Positions 30,197 to 41,195 of a DNA stretch of 64,000 nt are shown piece after piece. The stretch covers positions 930,001 through 994,000 of the forward strand of contig JAGVRJ010000006.1 of the NCBI GenBank assembly GCA_019059635.1. The letters are read 5' to 3'. Every line of letters begins with the position of its first letter. The stretch's first letter is position 1. Origin of the DNA: Proales similis. Taxonomy: Eukaryota > Rotifera > Eurotatoria > Ploima > Proalidae. Position numbers and translations under genes: made by a program. The notes under the pieces were generated by a model. The model was not told where the DNA came from. It saw only the letters and a program-made list of their open reading frames with translations, and searched no databases.

Positions 30197-32128
30197 ATGA
30201 CGGCAAGAAATTTGACAAGTGTCACCGAGGCGTGGACATCATTCGATTTGGAGCAGCTGAAACGCAGTCTGGACGAGCAGGTAATTGAGATTGCGCAAAA
30301 GCTGGAAGAAGGCGACCAAGCCCGCAGGCAGCTGGTCGAACAGAGCAAGCAGTTTAGAAAGAGCTTGAGCGACGAACAGCGTAAACTGGTTGCACCGATT
30401 GTAAAAGCCTTTCAGACTGAAGTGGATAGCTCGGGCAAACGAACCAAATTTCTGGAACAGGTTGTGCTCAAGCTCTATAAACAGCTGATTGAGCTTCCCA
30501 ATCCGAGAGAGGCTCTTGAGCATGCACAACGATTGGAGAAAAAGGCGGACAAAGCGCAAGATTTAGAAATTGAGAACAAGCAACTGCGCGAGACTCTCGA
30601 CGACTACAACAAAGAATTTGCTCAAGTTAAGAGCCAAGAGGTGACCATCAAGAGTTTGAGGGACCGAATAAGGGAGCTGGAAGAAAGAGAAGAACGAGAA
30701 GTCCAACAGCGTCTGGCAAGCAAACAGCAAGAATTAGAAAAGCTCAACAGCCAACGAGAGGAGCAGTATCAAGAGGCGAAATTCGAGCTCATTCGCAAAC
30801 TGGCCGATGCCGAGTCTAAGCTCACACAGCAAAGTGCCGAGCTCAAGCGCACGCAGGACCAACTGGTCGAGCTCAAAATTCGTCAAGACGAGCTATTGAG
30901 CGGAAAGTCAGACGAGCTACAGATGCTCGCACAAGAGCTCGAAAAGGCAAACGAAAGATTGATGAGCGCAGAAAGACTTGCCGAGAGCTATGCCGAACAG
31001 TTGAAAAGAAAATCAGACGAAAACATGGAACTGAGCGAAGGTCTGTCCCAGGCCAAGCTTCAGGATCACACTCGCTCACTCGAAGTGGAGCTGAGTGCCA
31101 AAGAGCGAGAGATCGGCCAGCTCGTAGAAGATTTACAGAAACTTCAGCTAAAAGCGAACAAAGCTCGCGAGTATAGCGAAGGTCAAATCAACTCGCTTCA
31201 GGACCAGTTGAGCACAAACGAGCAGAAAATAATCGACTTGGAAGTTGAACTAAAGCGACGCGATGACTACGATCAGATTCGTCACGAGCTTGACGTATTA
31301 AAGAATCTTGAGTTCGGCTTTGATCGACAAGGAGAACGAGAGGAGGACTCAGAGAAGCCGGTCGAGGTGCTTTTGATTGGCAAGAATCGGCATCTGCAGA
31401 ACGAGAACATGCAGCTGAGGAAAAGACTCGACGAGCTCGAGGTGACTAGTCGTTCGGCCACGGAGAAGAACGCCGCTCTTGTTCAGCTGAGTTCAGAACA
31501 GCAAAAGACAATTAGCGAGCTAGAAGCCAATTTGGATCGACTCACAGAGTTGAAAAAAAGCAGAGAAAACGACGATTTCTTATCAGCGCAGGATCCGAGC
31601 ACATCGACCGAAATTGCGCTGCACGACTCGAGCGAATCACTTTTAGACATTGTGTCCAGCCAACGGGACAGGTTTAAAGCGAGGGCTCAAGAGCTTGAAA
31701 CCGAAATGGTCGGTCTCAAGCAGCAGATTTCATTCACAACCAACGAGATCGATCGGATGAGAGCAGACAACGTCAAGTTGTACGAAAAAATCAAATTTCT
31801 TCAGAGCAAAGGCGCCACGTCGGCCAGAGTCGACGACGACCCAGAGCTGTTTGGCAGATACACCGGCCAGTACGAGAGCAGTCTAGATCCGTTTGCCAAG
31901 TTCAACTATCAAGAAAAGCAGCGAAGATACCAGAATCTTAAGCTTCATGACAAGTTCACGCTGACTCTGGGACGTTTTATATTAAGCAAACCGACTGCCC
32001 GCTTGATATTCATCGGCTATCTACTTGTAATGCATCTGCTCATATTTCTCAGTCTCTACCACATGGCCAAGCACGATTTGTCCGCCAAGCAACTAGCCAC
32101 CGATTGTGTCGACGGACTAAAGCCTTGA
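30197..32128 (+). CDS. Golgi membrane coiled-coil protein CASP (Cux1-derived short form type)
   Basis: Intronless, 643 residues, almost entirely coiled coil from about 20 to 540. It ends in the conserved CASP C-terminal module: YESSLDPFAKFNYQEKQRRY, KFTLTLGRFILSKPTARLIF and the tail-anchor GYLLVMHLLIFLSLYHMA. In vertebrates CASP comes from the CUX1 locus by alternative splicing and acts as a Golgi tether interacting with golgin-84. No homeobox or Cut repeat sequences are seen here, so in this genome CASP appears to be a free-standing intronless gene, at least within the window. The start is the first ATG, preceding VTEAWTSFDLEQLKRSLDEQ, which resembles the N-terminus of known CASP proteins. 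Confidence 0.92.
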   Translation: MTARNLTSVTEAWTSFDLEQLKRSLDEQVIEIAQKLEEGDQARRQLVEQSKQFRKSLSDEQRKLVAPIVKAFQTEVDSSGKRTKFLEQVVLKLYKQLIELPNPREALEHAQRLEKKADKAQDLEIENKQLRETLDDYNKEFAQVKSQEVTIKSLRDRIRELEEREEREVQQRLASKQQELEKLNSQREEQYQEAKFELIRKLADAESKLTQQSAELKRTQDQLVELKIRQDELLSGKSDELQMLAQELEKANERLMSAERLAESYAEQLKRKSDENMELSEGLSQAKLQDHTRSLEVELSAKEREIGQLVEDLQKLQLKANKAREYSEGQINSLQDQLSTNEQKIIDLEVELKRRDDYDQIRHELDVLKNLEFGFDRQGEREEDSEKPVEVLLIGKNRHLQNENMQLRKRLDELEVTSRSATEKNAALVQLSSEQQKTISELEANLDRLTELKKSRENDDFLSAQDPSTSTEIALHDSSESLLDIVSSQRDRFKARAQELETEMVGLKQQISFTTNEIDRMRADNVKLYEKIKFLQSKGATSARVDDDPELFGRYTGQYESSLDPFAKFNYQEKQRRYQNLKLHDKFTLTLGRFILSKPTARLIFIGYLLVMHLLIFLSLYHMAKHDLSAKQLATDCVDGLKP

Positions 32129-33239
32129 AATCCTTATTAGTTTTATCAGCTTTTTCGACAAATTTGTTTTTGCTCTTCGCGCATTTTCCCACTTTTCTTC
32201 ATCAATTCTGGCGTCACCGAACCTCACTCGTACAATTTTACCAATTTTTGAAATATATATTCTTGGGCGATAATTATTGTCCTCGTCTGTGATTTGCCAG
32301 TTTTATCACGCTGCATGAAGAGCGTTCCAGTTTTCTGCTCGTTGGTCTACACTCTTTCGACTCGAATACGCTTGCAACTGCCGTATACGCAACGAGCATT
32401 TTTATAGACGCATTAAGCTGTTGAGTATTTTAGACAAAAATAAGAAACATTTCGGAGTAAACAAGAGCTGAATTTGAAGCCGGTAGATAACATGGATAAA
32501 TGAACAACTGGCTGGAATTGAATTTAAAATATGAATATTTAGACGAAGCATGAATGTGTACACTTATTCGATTTGTGTGCTTTAACGCCTCTAAATAAAT
32601 AGAGCAAAATAAGCACTTTCAACTCAAATTGAGTGTAGAATAGAATTTCCTGCAAATATGTGGCCTTGAAACAGACTATAGCAACAGACACATAATTTCC
32701 CTTCGACTCAACGCAAAACAAATAATTCAATGTAAATGCTTATATGAGACCTGGTAGGACACCATCACCGAATCGCCAAGTTCAGGATCGAGCAATAGGT
32801 GTGGGAGCTGAACGAAGGCAAAAAATGTTTGTAAAATAAGAGCTTTCATAAGAGGACGGGTACTGGAGATTTTTTTTTTCTATACAGAGAATGTAAGACG
32901 ACCGACGGCGACATCGGTGAGTTGCTCAGTAGCCGGTAAGAGTGGAATAGAGGCCGTAGACGGTAATTTTTTGCTCTTAAGAATGTGTGTGTGTGTGAAT
33001 TGTTGCCTTTTTATGGCCATGGGTATGATGAATAAGGATGAAAACAAATAATTTAGCAAAGTGATTTGATTGGTACACGTATATTTTTTTAGGGATTGGA
33101 ACCAGCAGTCAGAATATTGAAATAAGGCCGGTCACAAATAGCCATAGAGTGCGTGAGACCGAAATACTACACCGAAGTTGCGTTATTATTATTAATTTTT
33201 TTTCCTCAAACATGATAATCGATTTTCTTCAAATTTTTC
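32129..33239. other. Non-coding region between convergent CASP and spenito
   Basis: About 1.1 kb with no supported gene. It includes a GTGTGTGTGTG tract near 32985 and AT-rich runs. Probable 3' UTRs of the two flanking convergent genes. Confidence 0.5.
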
Positions 33240-35870
33240 TTAGTTGAGAATAAGAGTAAGAATTTCCTGCTGCTGGTGCGGCTCTAGATTGTAGCCATCG
33301 AGAATTTTGGCGGCTGCTTTCTTGCTCAGGCTGCTCTGCGGCGTGAATACATAAAGAGTGGCGCCGGACTTGGCACTCTCGTTCATTGGAATGACGCCGG
33401 CTGCTCCTTTCTGGTCCAAATAGCCGATAAGATGTTGCATGTAGGCGTTCGACTGATCTGAATTGCCTTGTATTTGCTTTTCGGGCACAGCAACTAGAAC
33501 ATTCATGTCGGCAGACGCGATACCGTCGGCGAACAGACTTCGCTCCATCTCTTCGAGTTTGCTCGAGTCAAGTCGAAGCCGCTGGTTTATTTGCAGACAT
33601 GCGCCACCGCTGGGCAGTAATTGCTTGACTGCGCTCTCATTACCTTTTACGAAATGAAACTGAACTGAGAACGTGTGCTTTTTTAAATTAAACGAGCCGC
33701 TCCAAACGATGGGCAGTTTGGATATGCAGCACTCGTCCGACGGCGCTTCGAACGGCACTGGACTAGGTGACTTGCTTTTTATCATTTCGATTTGATCAAG
33801 GGAGTCATCACGCGATGAAAGGGTCATATTTTGCATTTCATCTTGGTCTGCAGCTGCCGGCCGGAGATCAGATACAGCCTCAGCGCCCGAACGATTCAGG
33901 CTGGAAACGTCAGACTCTTTGACTTTTACTTCATCTTGATCGGCCTGACTTTGTTTAGGCTCTTCGTGTTCGCAAGAGTTGCCATTCTGAGTCTGGTTCA
34001 CTGAATTTACCGAACGCTTGGTCTCCGTGGCAGTGATGATTATCGACTCGGTCGGGTCGGATCTCATTTTTTTCTGCAGCGGCTCGCCGCCACTTTTACC
34101 GTTGGTTTGGGCCTCTTCGGTCTCGCCGCTCTCCACGATCACTTGCCGTGAGGAATTGGACCGCTTTGGCGCCGAAGGCGATTGAGATCGCCGCTTTAGA
34201 CGATGAAATTTCTTTGGATCTACGAAGTCAATTCGTAGCCGCTCTGAATTGCCGATCTTTTTGTTCCTCAATCGAAAGCGGCATTCGTCCGCGTCACGAG
34301 CATTCGAAAAGAGAACGTGAGCGAAATTCTGATCGGGCTGCCAGTCGATTGTCGGCCGATTCGCGCCTCGCGACGCAAAGTCACGCACTTCTCGCTCCAG
34401 GTCTTTGAGACGGGTGTCCGCTGTGAGACCGCCGATCCAGAGGCAGCAGGTGGTCAGCGATTTGCCTTGGAAAGAGTTAATTAGCACTGGCTTCCTTTGC
34501 AACTGTTGAGTCTATTCCAACTTACCGTAGCCGATCTTACACGGCTTGGCGCCGTTGAGCATTTTGCCATCCATGCTTCGCTTGCCTTTCATTGCCATGT
34601 CCATGTTTTCAAATTTCACAAACGCATACGTGCCTCTGGACGGGCCGGTGGCGTTTTCGCTCGAATGCTTTATGTCTATCTCGTCAATGGTGCCGAACGG
34701 CTCGAAAAGGGATCGCAGACGAGTCTCGGTCATGTCGTTTTCCAAATTGCCAATGAACAGAGTGCGTGAGCCGTCTTTTTCATCGTCGTCAAAGTAATGC
34801 ATGTTGCGAGCCACTCTGCCCTGCGCTCTTGGATTAATGCCCGGTCTATCGAAGCTGGAGTAGTCTCCGTTCTGAGGTGAAAAGGCTCTCATCGAGCTTC
34901 TGAAATGCGGCGAACCGCGGCCAGGAGACGGGCTTCGGCCTTTTCTGCCTCTTGACAAGTTCTCTTCTCTGCCTCTGCCGACTGAGCCGTGTCGGCGAGA
35001 TCCGGCCGAATGGCCAGAAGACCTGGAGAAAGCCGACCGAGAGCGCCTTCTTGTGTTGCGCGAGTCGAAGCCATTGTCTCTTCTCGTATTGCGCGGCGAT
35101 CTGGACAGGCGTCTGCCGAACGACGGAGATCTGCGACGCCGGTCAAAGTCGGCTGGACTCGCTGATCGGCTTCGATCTCGTCTTCGTCCGTCTCTGTTCG
35201 GACCACGCACAAATACCGGCTCAATGTAGAGTGCTTGGCCGCACAACACGTATCCCATGCGCTCCTTCTTTGCCGTCTTGGCGTCCTCATGACGATTGAA
35301 ATTTATGAACGCAAGGCGTTCGCTCGACGACTTTTTGTTGTGAGCGATTTTAATGGTGAACTCGCCAAAGCGGCGGAACTTGGCAAATATCTCGTCCTTG
35401 AGCTCTTCAGTGCGCATGCGCTCGTTAAGATTTTTCAAGCAAATCGACGTGTACTCGCCGGCAACGCGCTCTTTTTCTTCGTCGTCGAGCTCACGGGCGC
35501 CCTTGAAATTGCCCGAACGGCGGAACGGCGACACCGACCTGTTCCTTGGATTCCAGTCCGAGTTGTTGTTGTCCGTTTTGGAAGCGTAGCCTCTGCCCGA
35601 GTAGCCGTTTGTGTCCGCTCGATTTGAGTCGAACGGACTACGGTCTCGGTTGAATCTAGAAGACTTATCATCTGAAAAGTTGCTGCGTGCCGCCTTGCTC
35701 GCCGTGTAGTTCGTACGAGGCGATATTGAACGGTCCCTGTTGGTGGCTTCAGCTCTGTTTGGACGAGCTCGATTGTCCTGATTGCGATCCCATGGCTGTT
35801 GATATCGCGCTCCGTACGGAGACGAACGTTTATCGTCATAAGCTCTTTCTTTCGCTTTGAAAGAATTCAT
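33240..35870 (-). CDS. nito: RBM15/Spenito, SPEN-family RNA-binding protein of the m6A writer complex
   Basis: Two exons: complement(33240..34465, 34526..35870) with a 60-bp intron, 856 residues. The N-terminal 130 residues are Arg/Asp/Ser-rich. RRM1 (YTSICLKNLNERMRTEELKD, about 140-215) is followed by an SR-rich linker. RRM2 (RTLFIGNLENDMTETRLRSL) ends with the hallmark CKIGYGK. RRM3 (CLWIGGLTADTRLKDLEREV) starts right after the intron, as in human KIGYGKATPTTRLWVGGL. The SPOC domain (LPIVWSGSFNLKKHTFSVQF to the end) reads phosphorylated CTD or partner peptides. RBM15/Nito recruits the METTL3 complex to RNA and acts in splicing and sex determination in flies. Start at the only upstream ATG, 35870. 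Confidence 0.94.
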
Positions 35871-36334
35871 ATCTTCAATAGAAAAACAAAACAACAGTCA
35901 GACGAGTGTGTTGAGAGTGTCGTTTCACTTTGGCGCTCTACTCTACGTCTAGCGCTAATAATTGTACGGCTTTTGCTACTAATACGGCCAAACTCTGTCG
36001 GCCAGAAACGCACCGCCATTTTTATAATTCGTAGATAATGCATCGATTGGTGTGCAGCCGCGTGCGTGCGCCCAAATAATTTTCCGATTTTTTTATGGCG
36101 CCATGTGGTCAGTGAGTTTGTCTTAGCGGGCGCCTTTCTTCTTCTTCTTCAAACTAATTGTTCAAATGAGAGAAAATTCGTTGCCACTTTATTTCCAATA
36201 AATAGAATCGGTTCGAATGAGCTCACTACCCTCATTTGTAAGAATTGCAGTAGAAAAAGAAATCATTTTTGGCAAATAAGAGCTAAGATGAAAAGCAGAT
36301 TAAAGTGATTCGCAATTGTTGTCTATAATCGAGC
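35871..36334. other. Intergenic region upstream of spenito
   Basis: 464 bp between the Amt stop and the spenito ATG on the same (-) strand. A TTCTTCTTCTTC tract lies near 36140. No gene. Confidence 0.5.
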
Positions 36335-38546
36335 TATTGTTGAAAAACTTGATTGGCACGGCCTTGAACTGCTCGTTCGCTCGACGACTGTTTTGAAAAG
36401 TAGGATTTCAATATGTCGGCGCTGGTCTCTCTCTTCTTGAACTCGGTCCTGCGCAGCGATTTGAGCTCATCTTTGTCGACCACTTCAATGTCGTGGCCGT
36501 CTAAAACACACATCGCATTCGTTTTGGAATTAATTCAAATTTGCTGAGAATAAATGAAATTCATTTACAGCTTCCCTCTCCGAGCTCGATCCAGTCGCTT
36601 CCCCTTTATCGCAAGTGAAAGTTTCAGATCAAAATGAGCTTTTAGCTTCGAACTTACAGCATCTCCTCGGCTTCGGTCAGTCTGAGATGGAAGAAAGGCA
36701 GAAAACCGATGAGGACAAGAATGATGAACGTGATTACGAATGCCCAGGCGCCAGCGGCGACAATTGAGACGAATTGGTATAAAATTAGCACAAACTGGAG
36801 TTTGAAATTAAAGAGCCAATAAGTCAGAGTCTAGATGGCTGATTGTGGTGCCTACGTTTCCGTCTACCCAGCCGCCGTCGATCGGCGCACCGCCGCTCAT
36901 TGTGGCCACACTGTTCTCGGCGAAAAAGCCGGTCAACATGCAACCGATTATTCCGCCCACCCCGTGAACTAAACACCCGGGCATTTGAGCGTGAAATAAC
37001 AAGCTTCTGAATGAATGAGTTTACCTGCAAAAACGTCACATGCATCGTCGTACTTGTGTCTGGTGAGTTTCTTAATGTAACATGCCAGATAGCAAACGAC
37101 GCCGGCTGACGAGAAAAAGAACGCCGTTTTTAATTAAAGGGATTGAATAGAAGAGACCAAATGACAAGTTACCCAGGACACCAAACACAAGAGCGTAATG
37201 AGGTCGAACAAAACCGGACGCTGGAGTGATCGAGACAAGGCCGGCAACTGCACCACAGCAGAAGCCGTTTAGGGACATTCGTCGAGTTCGCCGAACGATC
37301 ATTTCGGCAAACATCCAAGCTAGACCGGCACTGCACGCAGACAGGTTGGTAACTATGATCGCATTGGCTGCTCTAGAGTTGATGCCAAGCTCAGAGCCGC
37401 CGTTAAAGCCGAACCAGCCGAACCAGAGAATCGCTGTGCCCAAGTAAATGTCCGATATATTTGACGGCCTATGGTTCTTGTGGTCTAAAGTTCGTCTCGG
37501 CCCAACTGCTAGCGCATATCTGCCAATACGTTGGTCAGAGGCGTTTTAATCACAAATGAGCAATCTTACGCAAGAGCCGAGAATCCGGACGTGACGTGAA
37601 CCGGTGTGCCACCGGCAAAGTCAAGCACGCCTAGAGCTCGTAGCCAGCCATTTGGAGACCATGTCCTTGATTTCAAATCGAAAGTGTTATGCCGCCCCTT
37701 GCGAATCGGTAAGAAAAAAAAACCCAACGAACCAATAGGTTACAAAGTCGTAGACCAGCGTGGACCATACGAACAGAAACACAATGTAGACCGGCAGCTA
37801 GTTGAGATTAGGGATCATGAAAAAGGTCGAATGGAGAGAAGAAGTTTCTACCGTGGTTCTTTCAGCCGCACTGCCGAACGCTAGACACGGCGTTATGATT
37901 GCAAACATTCTGAAAAGCCCAGGTCGAGATCAGACAAGAAATATTACTCAAATCTGACTGGCCTACCCTTGAAAGACCATAAACGCGTTGTGTGGTATTG
38001 ACGGTGCGATTCCACTCGGCTCATTGCCCACTCCAACAAGCACAATGTGCTCTGTCAGATTGTTTAGCGGATTTAGCAGATTAGAGGTGAAGCGTGAAAT
38101 TTTCGAGGCTTTACTCAAATTGCCGATGAACGATGAGCCGGTCTCGGAGAACGCCAGCGAAAAGCCCCAGAGGAACCACTTTGAAACGCTGCAAATTCAT
38201 TCGAGCTGATTTGATTTCGATGGAGCAATGTTTGCCGACCTGGATTGAGACGACCGCTATGGCCAAGCCAGTGGTGATCAGTAGAGTGAGCTGATTTTTT
38301 CGATGAGTAATGCCGCTGTAAAAATAGCCCAAGCCTGGAACCTAGTCAGCCATGGCACAATTAACGACTGGGAGGTGATCTCAAGTTCGACCGCAATTAC
38401 CATGATGAACACCAGAACTGTGGAAACCTATTTCGAAACACACAGCCTAATTGAATGGCCAATTGAGGACGACCTCATTGACTTACCAGCACCCAGGCGG
38501 TGTCGGCCTTGTCTATCGGAGATTCGGTCGGGTCTGTAGTGTTCAT
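36335..38546 (-). CDS. Amt-type ammonium transporter
   Basis: About nine to ten exons with short introns on the minus strand. It starts [20 protein letters not shown] and ends [14 protein letters not shown]. Family hallmarks in order: [104 protein letters not shown]; and [20 protein letters not shown]. Both pore histidines of the twin-His motif (PVHVTSG and VHGVGG) are present, so NH4+/NH3 conduction is expected. It is of the Amt rather than the Rh branch; this branch is absent from vertebrates. The cytosolic tail is basic and Ser-rich. Exact splice sites were only partly resolved; the second exon is very short (LVFIM). Confidence 0.92.
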
Positions 38547-41195
38547 TATCTAGAGCCAACAAAGTTCACCGCTTGATTCGCTTATTTAGTTTTTAAAATT
38601 CGATTGCAAAGCAAATTCAATCGGATTGACACGCGTCGAAAAGCTGATAATCGCTAGCTAGCGAGCAGACGAGCTATGCATGAAATTGCAAACCGAAGTT
38701 TTGTAACATCAAAACAGTTGACCTTCGCCAGATTGAACTGAGTGTATATGCATCGTCGAATAGAATCTCTACGTACTCGCAAACGATCGTGCACTAGATC
38801 GAAAAAAGTAAAAATGAATGCCTCAACTTTAAAAATTCGTCGAGACAGGGAAAACGAAGGTAAAAGGTGAATGGCGACGCTCATGATGCATTTATTTGGC
38901 CGACAAATGGAGCCATTGATCATCAGACTAAAGGGCGCGGGGCTCGGTGAATTGAAAATAGAAAAGTGATAAATAAACGCGGGCGGCCAACAAATGCTCG
39001 CATGGCTAAGATGCCTCGAGACAAAAGCAATTTTCAACTCGATCGGGTCGATTAACTCAAGTTGAAATAGCAAGTGCCTCAAATTATTATGACTATGAGC
39101 TGCTTTCATTCAGCGCCTCGCTGTGCCGCGCGTTCTCATCCAGATAATTTTTTGGCCGCGAATTCAGAAGAAAACTTGCTTTTCTCTATTCGCTCTCTGC
39201 TCTATGAAAATAAATTGGCCTGCTCGCCATCGTTCCAGGTAAATTAAGTTTAATTCGCTTTTTTCTTGTTTATTCAAGCCAAATTCAAAGATAATAATAA
39301 AAACGTAGAAGCATCAAAGACCTGTAGAATTGAAGTAGAATGGAGCCGAGAAGAGGAGATGGAGAAATTAAATTGCATTCAACACCGGCTGAGAAAGAGT
39401 GAACGAATTGAACGCAAGAGGCCACTATCTAAGAGAATGTGAGCTCGATTTGTTAACCATCATAATCCCCGTAGATAGGGGCATTCTGCGTCAATTGGCT
39501 TCAACTCGTCGTCTGATGCACTTTGTGGATGCTCCTCTCGGCCGGAGCTCTTCTCTCATAGCAACAATGTTTCTTGCCCGATGATGAAGAATCGACTACG
39601 AAAAGTTGCTTTTAGTTTTATATGCGCGGCGCGAAACGATGCGTGACAGGCAATGATGATTTTTGGGGTCTAATTACAAGTTAACCAAAGTCTGCCGAAG
39701 GGAAGGGTCAGAAGAGCATCTAGTTCAGGCTTGAAAACGTAAAATGGCCGCGGGCTGGCCAAGTTGGGTTGAACAAGTTGACCAACCTGTCAATGATCAC
39801 TTTCTAATTTTCTGCGGCGAATTTATGTGAGCGAGAGAACGAAAAATGAAAATAAATTCTCGTGAACTAGGCTAAATACGTCCATTTGTTATTCAGATTT
39901 GAAATAAATTGATTGGTGTAAAGTATTTTCATCCATTTTGGTCTCATCTGGTTAATCTTCTTTGCTTCAAACTCTGTTTCTGCTCGTCTCTCTCCATTGC
40001 GCGTTCAATGTTCCTCTTTCATTTCATCCCTTTGGCTTTTGTCTTGGACTTGACTAAATGCACTCCTAGACATTTAAATTCTTAATTGCTTGAACGCAAG
40101 TGCGCCCCAAAACCAGCTTTAATGAAAAATTGTCTCTTTAATCAAACATCTTATTGACCTCTCAATCTCACTCGGCGTTCTTAACATTGAATTAAAAAAT
40201 TGGATTTTCAGAGTTAAAAATAAATTTCTCATATTTGGTTGTCGCGGGGGGATTTTGGGTCGCTTTTGGCTCCGGGCAGAAAATATCATGCAACTTTAAT
40301 CTGTCAAAAACAAACGAACTGCACCTGTCTTGCGCACAGCATGCGCAGTTTCTATTTTTGGCTTTAAATTGGCCATTTCAAAAGCGACTGATTACACGGT
40401 TTTTGTTAACAACAATCAGACAAATTATTTTGACGCTCAGATGTTGTTGACAAGAGCGATGTTGAAACAAAGCAGCAGAAGAGACTTTTTAGGCCGAGAA
40501 CATCTTGAGCGACAGTCCGCCGGTTTGGGTGGATTTTGTTACAATCGGACTCTTAGAAAGAAAAATAGCATTCACTGAAAATAGGTTCAATCCTGTCTCG
40601 AGTCGAGCTAAGTATGAAGGTGTGAAGCAAAAAGAAGCTTTGGTAGCGAACAGATAAAAATTTTTGAGATACAGAGTTGAGTCGGGGCCAATTGAAGAGA
40701 TCTGACGGTGAGATTCAATTAAATTGTCGCGGTCTAATGCTCAGGAAATTTGGCTTAAATGCAAAAATTTATGTCACAAAACTTAAGTCATCAACCAAGT
40801 AGGGAATAAGATTCGACGGGCAGAGTAAATGGCCGGTAGAAGAAGAGATAGCCGCCGGCATTGAACAAGTCGACCTGTCAATGGGCCCTCTTCACTCGAG
40901 CGTAAAATAATAGAAAGCCAAAGAGACTGGAGAGAAAAAGAAAGGAGAGCGTCAAATTTTGGCTCAGCACCGACCCTAAGCAATTGAACTCTCTTTGTTT
41001 TTGTCGATCGTCAACAATCAGAGATCGACGACCATTTTTCTTTTCACATCTTTTTGTTCTTAAATTTTGCTGCCAACTAAGGTTGTTGAGGAATGAGCCT
41101 CAAGCTATTCTGCTCATCGCATTGACTCCTCACGAATGCTTATCTCAACGCAAACGTTAACTCATCATGTTAGATTGTGAGCCGTAGCAAGAAAG
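38547..41195. other. 2.6-kb stretch without recognisable genes
   Basis: The longest gene-free stretch in the window, lying between the divergent Amt and low-complexity-protein genes. Frames up to 151 codons exist (for example 38654-39109 on -) but have no domains, poor codon patterns and no splice context. It is AT-rich and shows no tRNA or obvious hairpin. It could hold distal promoter elements or a non-coding RNA. Confidence 0.45.

Noticed and set aside
38654-39109. 151-codon open frame on -
   Set aside because: No domain, no recognisable motif, no splice context; composition looks like translated AT-rich non-coding DNA.
40570-40605. GGTTCAATCC-like tRNA B-box on +
   Set aside because: No matching A-box, no pairing acceptor or T stem around it; the match is short and by chance.
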